DNA from: Ancistrus triradiatus
Lineage: Eukaryota > Chordata > Actinopteri > Siluriformes > Loricariidae
Direction: 5' to 3'
DNA: 64,000 bases
Assembly (NCBI GenBank): GCA_025084515.1
Contig: JAJAGP010000081.1
Coordinates: forward strand, 372,001 to 436,000
The position numbers and the translations under genes are program-made. Positions 12,801 to 20,223 of this stretch are shown in pieces (position 1 is the first letter of the stretch; each line of letters starts with the position of its first letter). The notes beneath the pieces are model-generated. The model had not been told where the DNA came from. It was given only the letters and a program-made list of their open reading frames with translations, and did no database searches.

Positions 12801-14345
12801 CTGGGGAAGCTCTACGCCGGGACGCCTCGATACTTTCCACTAGGTATTGTTTTCTTTTCTGTCAGCTGTCTCCAAGGTCTGCTGTTTACCCATAATAGTT
12901 GGTTTCCCTCGATGATGCGTTGGCCTGTTTCGGCAGGCCCGCGTCGGGGATTCGTTAGGATTGTTTGATATGATGACGGACGAAGCTCTCATTGTTCCGT
13001 TTCGGGGAAAGACTTTGATCTTTATTCGTTTATCTTCAGATTTCCTGGTTAAGTTCCTGGAGCAGGAGGTGTGCAAGCTGAACTGGGACGTAGGCTTCGT
13101 CACCTTTACCATGCAGGAGATTGGCGTGCAGCTTCCGCGGCTTCTGGAGGTGTACGATCAGCTCTTTAAAGCCCGGGTACGAGATGCTTAGGAGCTTCGT
13201 TATGGACTAAATGAATGTATGGAAATGATAGACTCATTTATTGTTCTGACCCTGTGTAGGTTAAAGCCGTAACACTTAAGACTATGGTATGATATGGTAA
13301 CCTGGTTAAATAAATAAATGATGGACTTGATAGTGTAGACAGAAGCCAAAATGCATCGGCAGACAGCTTTACGAAGAGACCTGAGTGAATGTGAACCAGT
13401 TTATATAGTTATAGATTAGAGAGAATATACAGGTAACAAGGGAGTACTACTTGCAATAGGACAGGTACATAGACGTACACCCTTTATAGCTTGTCACAAA
13501 TAAGCAGCGGAAAATCATCTACAAACATGAGTAACTTGCATAAAGTCTCTAATCACATCCACCGAGTTGGAACAGCCTCTAGTCCAAATGTGAGCTTTAA
13601 CTCCCACCTCTGCTCGTGGATCCACAGTGTTGATTGGCTGTCGAGGTATATCTGGAGTTAAAGAGAGATTTTTGTTCTTTTTTCTATATTGTTTAAGGAC
13701 TCAACGTTCTGGAGTTAAAAGACAGATGTTTGTTTCTATTATTTATTATCTTAAAGGGGACAGACATCCATTAGATGGACTTTAAACGGTGCTTACCTGT
13801 AGTGCGCTACATAGGATGCAGGGCATAGTGCCTATGGGACTATTTTGGACAAAACCACTGTTTTTGTGATCAGGTAACAAATGTGATTAACATTCATTTT
13901 GATAGCCTTACTAAGAATAATACAGTGTAGCCTTACCACAGATGACAAGAAAGCTATTTAAACCAGGCGCGGATCTCAGATAAAGTGATCGTAAAGGTTA
14001 CCGAATCCATTTTGACGCAGGATCCATGCTGGCAGCGTCTGAGGAAGCCTCTCCACCTGGTGGAGTGCATCCACGTGCTTCTGACGGGTTACGTCGACGA
14101 CCCGAGCCGAGTCCCCACCTATGACCGGTAATGAGAAAGCAACAACGTCTGTTCCCTAGATTTGACCAGTCCACCCTGTGAACGCGTCCCTCTTTTTCCT
14201 TTTCAGGCGCAGGTTCACAAACGTATGCCTGGACAACATCTGTGGCTATCTGGTGGAGCTTCAGTCGCTGAGCCCCAGCGCCGCCCTGGAGGAGATCATT
14301 CGCAATTTCAAATCTCTGCAGGCTAAACTGGAGAAGCTTCACTGA
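113..14345 (+). CDS. nup155: NUP155 nucleoporin (5' end outside window), 31 exons
   Basis: Nucleoporin of the inner ring of the nuclear pore complex. It is a structural scaffold that links NUP93/NUP35 modules to the pore membrane and is needed for nuclear envelope assembly. The spliced reading frame is about 3800 nt (about 1266 codons) and matches vertebrate NUP155 along its whole length; the human protein is 1391 residues, so roughly the first 125 codons lie upstream. Recognisable stretches are GDVAYFDGLSETIL (exon 1), AGKDGCLYE (exon 3), SPVVVQQH (exon 9), LWKLLCEHQF (exon 18), LLWRYYEK (exon 24), LNWDVGF (exon 29) and the C-terminal QAKLEKLH before TGA at 14343-14345. All junctions are GT-AG and phase-consistent except for one extra base inside exon 2. 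A polyadenylation signal lies at 14918. Family role is established knowledge; exon borders are read from the sequence. Confidence 0.96.
242..259 (+). repeat. (C)18 homopolymer acting as polypyrimidine tract
   Basis: An uninterrupted run of 18 C bases lies immediately 5' of the GCAG acceptor of NUP155 exon 2, so it serves as the polypyrimidine tract. Such runs are error-prone in sequencing and length-unstable in vivo. The frame-breaking extra C of exon 2 is only about 45 bp downstream. Confidence 0.9.
1740..2683 (+). repeat. Interspersed repeat R1, copy in NUP155 intron 7
   Basis: About 940 bp that is closely similar to 38031-38830 in CPLANE1 intron 43. It begins with AAGCAATAAT followed by a hairpin whose arms (1752-1770 and 1803-1821) carry the complementary words CTCGAGGTCGTGCT and AGCACGACCTCGAG. 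It runs through CTTCCAAATCCTAAAGGTGA and GAGGGCGGGCATCGTTGCTAG to about AATCAGATTGC near 2640, with weak similarity beyond. No open reading frame is recognisable. I cannot assign a superfamily; a non-autonomous DNA element is most likely. Confidence 0.75.
2846..3106 (+). mobile_element. hAT-like MITE in NUP155 intron 7
   Basis: A 261-bp element with imperfect terminal inverted repeats: it starts TAGGGGTGATATGAT and ends ATCATATTGCCCACCCCTA. The flanks are GCTCAGAT (2838-2845) and GCTCAGGA (3107-3114), an eroded 8-bp target duplication as expected for hAT elements. It has no coding capacity. A related copy lies at about 34450-34708. A (CT)n run follows at about 3143-3170. Confidence 0.75.
3892..14345 (+). 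CDS. nup155: NUP155 exons 11-31: alpha-helical solenoid and C-terminus
   Basis: Exons: 3892-3986, 4058-4143, 4219-4281, 4380-4530, 4615-4681, 4848-4963, 5039-5142, 6212-6345, 7627-7818, 7913-8051, 8126-8261, 8337-8490, 8594-8698, 11008-11162, 11251-11380, 11453-11566, 12539-12659, 12733-12843, 13040-13176, 14021-14127, 14207-14345 (stop included). Every junction keeps the frame. The Ser/Pro-rich loop in exons 12-14 (GSPVLGSP, PSISTPFIPATP) is the usual variable linker, followed by the helical solenoid that ends in KLEKLH. Intron 23 (8699-11007) is the longest and is filled with nested transposons. Introns 17 and 18 flank exon 18 and carry a duplicated segment. Confidence 0.95.
5222..5747 (+). 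mobile_element. hAT-like element, family H1, copy 1 (NUP155 intron 17)
   Basis: Shares the core word TTCTTGGGCCGATACGATA and the 3' end ATATATCGTGCATCACTA with copies at 6828-7377 and 9347-9992. The left terminus is missing; the copy starts inside the terminal repeat at ACAGATATTG. It is AT-rich with no transposase, so non-autonomous. It forms part of a larger duplicated block (5222-6015 and 6836-7612). Confidence 0.8.
5748..6015 (+). repeat. Flanking repeat block, upstream copy of the duplication
   Basis: Sequence after the hAT element (GAGGGCCCGCTCCTTTAAATG, then an AT-rich stretch and a CTTTCTTTTTCTTCC tract) is repeated at 7386-7612. The CTCCTTTAAATGATAG core resembles a third stretch in WDR70 intron 3 (about 44286-44440), so this part is probably itself an old dispersed repeat. 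The pyrimidine tract here is not followed by an AG used as acceptor. Confidence 0.65.
6440..6785 (+). mobile_element. LINE 3' end remnant (NUP155 intron 18)
   Basis: A translation in one frame gives SLRSANRNMLVVPTARQKGG, then in another FKRRAKTCMFGLAL followed by a stop. This is the usual C-terminal pattern of fish non-LTR retrotransposon polyproteins (LRS..LLVVPR..., then FKRRLKT.LF.LAF). It is followed by an AT-rich 3' tail with the word TAAAGCACTTTGTAAAA. The coding part is frameshifted and internally deleted. The clade is not assigned. Confidence 0.65.
6828..7377 (+). mobile_element. hAT-like element, family H1, copy 2 (NUP155 intron 18)
   Basis: A 550-bp non-autonomous element. It starts TAGAGATTCACAGATATTG and ends ATATATCGTGCATCACTA, which are imperfect inverted repeats. 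The flanks GTTAAAAC (6820-6827) and GTTAAAAA (7378-7385) form an 8-bp target duplication with one mismatch. The following sequence 7386-7612 repeats 5748-6015 and runs up to the acceptor of NUP155 exon 19 at 7626. Confidence 0.85.
7386..7612 (+). repeat. Flanking repeat block, downstream copy of the duplication
   Basis: Repeats 5748-6015 through the AT-rich stretch to CAATCCAGTAGT and the pyrimidine tract CTTTCTTTTTCTC. Here the tract is followed by TTGCAG, the functional acceptor of NUP155 exon 19. The downstream copy therefore contains the working polypyrimidine tract and the upstream copy a non-functional one. Confidence 0.7.
9347..9992 (+). mobile_element. Innermost H1 hAT-like element, perfect target duplication, carries NUP155 fragment
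   Basis: Starts TAAGGATGCACCGATATTG and ends GATATATCGTGCATCACTA. It is flanked by an identical 8-bp target duplication GTCCTTAC at 9339-9346 and 9993-10000. The target word itself is family sequence (reverse of GGTAAG...), so the element jumped into a relative. Unlike copies 1 and 2, it contains a foreign insert (about 9410-9500) of which 9422-9500 is the reverse complement of NUP155 1087-1165. Confidence 0.85.
9422..9500 (-). other. 79-bp inverted copy of NUP155 intron 5/exon 6 boundary
   Basis: The reverse complement of 9422-9500 is identical to 1087-1165 except for one base (CCCATCT here, CCCATCG at the source). The source comprises the last 24 bp of intron 5, including its AG acceptor, and the first 55 bp of exon 6. 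In copies 1 and 2 of the host element the context reads GTGGCCGATACT; here it reads GTG, a short filler (ATATTGTGAT), the insert ending GAGCC, then GATACTG. The junction thus shows CC/GCC microhomology and filler resembling nearby sequence. Confidence 0.95.
11567..12538 (+). other. NUP155 intron 26, no recognised element
   Basis: 972 bp. There is an A run near 11860 and an AT-rich 3' end with a T run before the acceptor. Predicted open frames here match nothing I recognise. Nothing else identified. Confidence 0.5.
13177..14020 (+). other. NUP155 intron 29, no recognised element
   Basis: 844 bp of AT-rich intron. Two similar short words (TGGAGTTAAAGAGAGATTTTTG near 13650 and TGGAGTTAAAAGACAGATG near 13710) suggest a small local duplication. 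No coding or mobile element recognised. Confidence 0.45.
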
Positions 14346-14940
14346 GATCAGCGAGGGTCGTCTTGCTTTACGTTAGGGAATGTCTGGCTAAACTGAATTT
14401 TGCTTCTGCAGGAGTTGAACGGAGGCAAACTGGGGTTAAAACGTACAACACCGAAGCCATGCCACCGGATCTAATTAAACACTCAGATTATCCTCTTACC
14501 TCGCTCATGGTGCCTGGAGACATTCCTTACTGGTTAATGTTATGAATAAGACGACCTATTGTGTTCCTGGGATGCTTTCTTTTCTCTGATCTTTTCTAAA
14601 TATACATTCAAAGGAGTCGCTGTAGCTCCAGAGCACATGCAAGAAAAAACTGCTTTTCGAAACGATGCAATGAATAGAACTGCCACTAATCACTACTTGG
14701 ATTCTAATTTGAACCAGCACTCGGGTTAAAGGTTTAGAGTGTATTTAAAGTGAACGATTCAGTGTTTTCCATTTTCTCTTTTATTTCCTGTGGGAATATT
14801 TAAAAGGAAGATCTCAATGTTTGTTTGTGCATTTTTAGAAACGCAGGTTTTTACATGAAGTACTTGAGTCTTTCTAATTGGGAATCGCGGCTTGTGCTAA
14901 AATCTGTGTTGAAATGGAATAAAAATGCCTCCGATTGGAT
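14346..14940 (+). other. nup155: NUP155 3' UTR with polyadenylation signal
   Basis: Sequence after the TGA; an AATAAA hexamer lies at 14918-14923, giving a 3' UTR of about 590 nt. This is the only clear hexamer before the intergenic region. Confidence 0.7.
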
Positions 14941-17006
14941 CTTCCTTATTTATAGAGTGGGTTTTGCGATATTACTTACAGCAGGTTGAAGACCTAAGCT
15001 TTAACTCTGGGCTGGGCTGGGCTGGGCTTGGCTGGCGCGCTTACAATACCCTCTGATGCTTTTGCTTTGCTGTTTTGGATTGTCACCCTGCTGATCTGCT
15101 CACAGTAATTACCCATCAGCTATAATTAGGCCTTTGGGCAAGTTTATGATTACAGTCTGATACCATGGTGTAATTTCAGCGCAGCAGAGCTCTCAGGTAA
15201 TCCCTTGAGGAACTGGCTCACCTTGGTTAGAATCCATTACAAAAGTTCATATCCCTAAATGTCCTTTGATTTTCATAGTACAGTCTTCCGGTGGCGCTGT
15301 CGTGCCAGGTTAGGGAGGACGTTGGACACCCTGAGTGCTTTTTCGCCTTGCAGGTACAGGAACAGAACTGCGCACACACACATTAAAGCTGGCTACAGCT
15401 TCACTCCACTCTTACATTTAAGGTGTAGGTCCCTCCAGAATGGACTGTGGAGAGGATCTGACTTCTCTTCCCACCCTCAGTTTTCTCTGTGCATTGCCAA
15501 ACCCGAAGCTTTGAAGCCAAAAACTGAAAGGTTGGGTTCGTTTTTTGATATTATATTGATATGAGTGGATCAGACTCAACAGTGCTGCTGGAGTTATTAA
15601 TCCCTGCGCCAACTCACTGTCCACTTCTTCAGATGCGCCTACCTAGAAGGTCCATACTCTAATCCTTCACCAGACGCTGTTGGGTGAATATTTTTGGTCA
15701 CTGGACTCTTCTCAGTCCAGCACCGACTTCGAGGTGTTTAACCTCCAGCAGCACTGCTGTATCAGATCCACTTGGGTGCCGAGAGTGATTCGCCACCCAA
15801 ATAGTACATGCCGTGTGGGGGTCCTGAGCATTACTGAACCGAGTAAAGGGGATTAAAGTATGTAGAGAAACGGATGGACTACAGTCTGTAATTGCAGAAC
15901 TACAAAGTGCTTCTGTATGTAAAATGGAGGGGGTTTTAATATTGTCGCATTAAGCTGACATCCTTGTTCACTGAGGTTTTGACAGTACGATATGGTTTAT
16001 CTATGAAAATAAAGCTGGAATCACCTCCTTCCTCAGCTGCTCCTAATTTAGAGAGACAAAGGTGAGGCAGAAGCCAGGCTCTGAAGAAGTTCTGTGCAGG
16101 AATACCACTATACTTTCCACTGGGTGGCATTTAATTTTCTTTCAACACGTTTGACTAGTGATTGCTCTTTTCCCTTGACACCCTGTCTTTGAATGCATCA
16201 GCATACCAGTTCGTCCGTTATGCGCTTTTGCCAGCACCGATGCAGATCTGATTTAGCCCTTCAGGGTTTGTAGTGAGCTTGCATTCTGTTACAAGCCAAT
16301 CTTGGAACGGAGAATCCTTATTTAGTACTTGACTTCTTGAATACTTTCCTTGTTGCGTTTGAGTTGACCTGCTGTGTGGATGTATAATGAATTTAATAGT
16401 TTGATCCTGTGGGTATTCATAATTGTTAAGAACTAATTAACCATCTCAGTTTCCTCGTCGACACCAGATTTATTTACTGCTCTGTTCAGTCATAGACAGC
16501 AAAACCAAAGTGACAGCCAGCTCAAGGAAAGGCTGATTTAATTACATTTAATTCATTTTTAACTCGTTTGTTGTCGTCAAAGCCTGTTTTCCTGGTGGGG
16601 AAAAAAATCCTCCCAAGAGTTGCAACTAAGCGAACTAGGATAAAGATCTAAAAATACTTAACAATTCATAAAGGCGAAATGTGCACTTGGTTTATACAAT
16701 CTTTTAAGCAACATTTAACAGATGGGCCAGGTTGCACTGTGAGCCTCACCCGGAAAAGTGGACAAAACAGAGTTAAGTGATACTTTAAACCAGTTACAGA
16801 CAGTCAATAAACATCACAGTACAGTGACATTCAGCCCAAGAGCTGGCGATTACTTGACTAACAATCGTCCTCCAATTTCTGGTGATTAAGATCTAACTGC
16901 AATTCATTTTAAAGTCTATTACCAGTCAACAAAGATGTGCGTTATAGATCAGAGTTGTCAGTATACAAATCTTTCAGACCAAAATGTAATGTGCCCTAAC
17001 ATGATT

Positions 17007-17090
17007 GGCGCCCTGTGTCGCTGGCTAGGCACCGGCTCTCCCACGACCCTCTTCAGGATTAAGCAGATAAGAATGTGAATGAATGAATCC
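17007..17090 (+). repeat. Fragment of a common fish dispersed repeat (tail type)
   Basis: Reads GGCACCGGCTCTCCCACGACC, then AGGATTAAGCAGAT and a degenerate GAATGAATGAAT tail. This is the pattern of a widespread fish repeat end (CCCGTGACCCT...GGATAAGCGG...GGATGGATGG). Strongly diverged. Confidence 0.5.
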
Positions 17091-17364
17091 AATTTGAGAG
17101 CCTGATTGATTTCAGTTGCTGAAGATTTAAGCTTAAATGCTTGATAACTTGAGTTCAATATAGTCCGGTGATTATTTCTGTAACTATTTAATTTTCAGGA
17201 GAAATGAATCTTAAACCTGCTTAATGTAAACAAATTGTGTACATTAAAAACAATTAAGTTTCTCCAGTATTTATGTACAGTATATTAGGGGTGTCTAAAT
17301 CATTAACAAAAAGCATTAACGTGATCATTTTCAGTATTTAGTCCCTTAATCAATATTTTCCATA

Positions 17365-17600
17365 CCCGCTTAGGCCAGTTCAGTGTTGTGGTGAGGCCAG
17401 GGCATAACCAGCAGCACATTGCTTAAGGCAGGAACCGATCATAGACCAGATCTAAGTCCGTGGAATGTGCTCACAAACTCGCTCACTCACTCACACTGGG
17501 ACACTTTTTAGAGATGCCAGTTTGCCGAACACGTCTTTGGACGATATTGGAGTAACGGGATTAAACCCACGCAGACACAGGGACTCAAACCCAGATATAG
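17365..17600 (+). repeat. Diverged dispersed repeat (serial 'cactcacac...gatgccag' type)
   Basis: Words CACTCACTCACACTGGGACA, AGAGATGCCAGTTTGCCGA, GTCTTTGGACGATATTGGAG and GGGACTCAAACCCAGAT follow the order of a very common fish interspersed repeat. A reverse-oriented piece of the same family is at 19233-19325. Confidence 0.6.
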
Positions 17601-17725
17601 CTAGACGTAAATAATCTAAATACAGTATACTTTCATCCCTTTGTTTAAAGTGTGGCCAATTCCGCTTAACTACTATCCATCACGTACAGCTTACTGGTTT
17701 ACTTGTTCTTGTTTAGTATATCAGG

Positions 17726-18694
17726 TTAGCAAAGGCACCTGGAGGAGCAGTTCAGTTTCTTCACGCCGAGCAGGTAAATATAAGGGATCACGCAGGTGTA
17801 GATTGCTCCTATGTAGCTGGCGACCTCCATCACCACTGTGGACTCCACAACGGTGCTGATGATGCTCACTATGAGATGAGTCACCCAGCAGATGAGGAAA
17901 ATGGCGGCCACTGCCACCACGCTCTTGGCAGCCCTCAACAAACTTCCAGAGGACGAGCCAGACTTGGCTTGCGACTTGGGTGCTACAGTGTTGGATTTGA
18001 CAGCTGTCTCTGCTGAATGCTGTGCATTTTTAATCTTCTCCTGGGGCTTCTTGACTTTGGTGGTGGCCCTGATCCGCCTTTCATTCTGCAGAAGCGTGAC
18101 CGTAATCTGGATGCACGTAGTGGCAATGCCGATAATGGGAACCACGTTGGCCAGTATGAGATACAGAAGCTCGTAGCTCTGCTTGGATTCGTGAGTAGGA
18201 AATGTCTCGTAACATTCACCCGTGGAGACATTCTTGTTTCTCTCAGGCGAGACGAGGTAGTAATGGGGAATGCTGAACACCACGGCGAAGATCCAGCTCC
18301 CCGCCAGCAGTGCAGCCACAAGTCGGACGTTGTCCATTTGCACAGGAGCGCCACCACGCCTCAGAGAGCCTACCAGCTTCTGGTGCCAGTACACGGTGAT
18401 GAACATGGTAGTGAAGATGCTGCTGGTCTCCGAGAGGTCGGAGCAGAAATTGAATGTCCCGCAATACGACCATCCCTCGGGGAATAAAATCACAAAGTCC
18501 AAAGTGTCCGGGATGTCCACCAGGTAATTGGTGATCAGGTTGGATATTGCCAGATTGATGAAGAGCATATCGTTGGTTCTGAGCTGAGCCAGCGAGTTTG
18601 GCATGGCGCTGAACGCCAGCCAATTGTTGCCAACAATTCCAGAGAGACACATGATGGCTCTGATTATAGCCTTTACCCAGCCCTGTGCCTTCAT
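17726..18694 (-). CDS. V1R-like olfactory receptor (ORA family), single exon
   Basis: A class A GPCR of the fish ORA/V1R chemoreceptor type, expected in the plasma membrane of olfactory sensory neurons; its ligand cannot be told from sequence. 322 residues, intact. The open frame extends 21 codons further upstream but with no ATG, so the first ATG (18694, MKAQGWVK) is taken as start. Approximate helices: TM1 8-30, TM2 41-62, TM3 82-104, TM4 123-144, TM5 173-202, TM6 254-280, TM7 285-310. Cys78 and Cys161 would form the TM3-ECL2 disulfide; Asn155-Val-Ser is a glycosylation sequon in ECL2. The segment TVYWHQKLVGS at the end of TM3 replaces DRY, as in V1R-type receptors. The third intracellular loop is long and Lys/Ser-rich (about 203-252). 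The member (ora1-ora6) is not assigned with confidence. Confidence 0.85.
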   Translation of the reverse strand: MKAQGWVKAIIRAIMCLSGIVGNNWLAFSAMPNSLAQLRTNDMLFINLAISNLITNYLVDIPDTLDFVILFPEGWSYCGTFNFCSDLSETSSIFTTMFITVYWHQKLVGSLRRGGAPVQMDNVRLVAALLAGSWIFAVVFSIPHYYLVSPERNKNVSTGECYETFPTHESKQSYELLYLILANVVPIIGIATTCIQITVTLLQNERRIRATTKVKKPQEKIKNAQHSAETAVKSNTVAPKSQAKSGSSSGSLLRAAKSVVAVAAIFLICWVTHLIVSIISTVVESTVVMEVASYIGAIYTCVIPYIYLLGVKKLNCSSRCLC

Positions 18695-18755
18695 CTCAGA
18701 GCTGGTTGCAGCCGACCGGAGACAGGAACATCTGAGCCAGGGTGCACTGAAGTGC

Positions 18756-18765
18756 AAAATTTATA
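18756..18765 (-). promoter_or_regulatory. TATA-like box of the ORA receptor gene
   Basis: Minus-strand TATAAATTTT lies about 62 bp upstream of the chosen ATG at 18694. If used, transcription would start near 18735 and give a short 5' UTR, which fits the ATG choice. Inference from spacing only. Confidence 0.4.
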
Positions 18766-18769
18766 ATGA

Positions 18770-20223
18770 CACACGGTGACATCATCAGACCCTAATTTCA
18801 CCCGCGTGGCCATGGACACGTTCAGATCTCACCTGCCTTGCAAAAATGTAGGCAAATATAGGTTCTGCAGATTTGTTTCCATTGCCTGCGTTATTTCCCT
18901 ACTGAATCATCGACCTGTACGTAATAAAGCTTCTGATTTCTAAAATGAACAGAACGATTGTTAAAGATTTCTTTTCACAGGATGCAAGACCTTTCTGAAC
19001 TCGGTTATTTTATATAGTGGTGATTATGATCACACCTGACCCTTTCTGGAATGTTTCCTTACTGTACAGGTATGATTTGGATATTTTGCATTGACACAGC
19101 ACATGACCAACACAGCTGTCGGAGTAACCCCTGACTCATTTGAGTGCATAAATACACAATGAAGGTCAAAGGTCTGCTCCTGTTTTGCATTTTCTCAAAT
19201 TTAAGGTAGAAGGTAGTGGATCCGATCCCAGGTGGAGCAACCTCGGTTCTCCCCGTGTCTGTGTGGTTTTACTCTGGGTTTCCTCCCACAGTCCAAATAC
19301 GTACATTAGGTTAATTGATTTGCTAAAAAGCCAGATCTGCATATATATATATGACTAGTATGGATGTAACATTATGTCTGTCACTAAAATGGCCATTGAT
19401 GCTGATCGTGATGTTAAATAAATTTAATGCAATGTTTTCCATTATAAATCATATAATAGTGTGTGTGTGTGTGTGTGTGGAACAAATACCAATACTAGCT
19501 AAATACGTCCTGCAACTACAAAATGTCTTTCATATCCACTTCATTGGAAAATTACCATTTTAAGACTCATTTTAAAGATTTAAAAACATTTGCTAAACGT
19601 TCATTTACATCACATTAAAACGATAAAATACATTTAAACGACTAAACGAGTCGAATCACTGAAAATGGTTTTCCACAAATGGCTACACTCTCTAGCGCTC
19701 TAATCCCAAATCGACTCCTACTTCCAGCGCACTACGTAGGGTATAAAGTAAGGGCTTGTGCAGCCTATCTAGCTAGCTCTGCATCTAATGGAAGGTGGTT
19801 CGGGATTCAGCCTGTACGCGTCTTGTTCCATGGCAACTGGTTTGCAACGGCGTAATTGTGGAAGTGGAGGGAGATTTCCGAGAGCTCTAAACATAAAATA
19901 TGGTCAAACTTTCTTTTAAAAATGTGGAATAATAAAATGAATTGGAGCCGTTGCTGTATAAGAAGTAATGCGTTTTATGTTTTAACCTCCTATAGCGAAC
20001 TATCTTGGAAGCTAGCTGGAAAGCTAATATGGCTGGTTGCAGCGGTAACGGATTTTCGGTTCGCTAGCGTAAATGAGTCCTGTTAGTTAACTAAGGCAGC
20101 TAGTTGTAAGTTAATTGTTCGGAGAGCTACAACGGTTTGACTATGTCCTCACCTCAAACATGGACGGCGCTGATTTAAAATGCAGGTCTGACTGCCCTGT
20201 TGCGTCCTGCATTGACACCAGAT
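18770..20223. other. Intergenic region ORA receptor to CPLANE1
   Basis: 1.45 kb. It holds an (AT)n run near 19341, a (GT)n microsatellite (19459-19479), a repeat fragment (19233-19325) and the presumed divergent promoter/5' UTR of CPLANE1. Two ATGs precede the CPLANE1 start (near 20141 and 20159). A possible 5' UTR intron (GCAG/GTCTGA ... GACACCAG) cannot be confirmed. Confidence 0.5.
19233..19325 (-). repeat. Fragment of common fish dispersed repeat
   Basis: The words CTCTGGGTTTCCTCCCACAG and TCCAAATACGTACATTAGG, then TTAATTGATT, belong to a very common fish repeat in the orientation opposite to the copy at 17365-17600. Confidence 0.6.

Larger units (their letters stand above)
14941..17725. 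other. Intergenic region NUP155 to ORA receptor
   Basis: 2.8 kb without a recognisable gene. It holds a short (GGGCT)n-like tandem run (15009-15035) and two fragments of common fish dispersed repeats (17007-17090 and 17365-17600). The small open frames have no similarity that I recognise. Confidence 0.6.

Noticed and set aside
15259..15564. A 101-residue ORF between NUP155 and the ORA receptor
   Set aside because: Cys/Arg-rich random-looking translation with no motif or neighbouring promoter evidence.
17983..18650. Overlapping ORFs on both strands inside the ORA receptor (for example 18017-18487 plus, 18243-18650 minus)
   Set aside because: Shadows of the receptor reading frame; only the 17726-18694 minus frame gives a GPCR.
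18695..18757. Extended N-terminus of the ORA receptor (21 extra codons)
   Set aside because: The extension has no ATG; its first codon is TTG. A TATA-like box lies at its 5' edge. The start was set at 18694.
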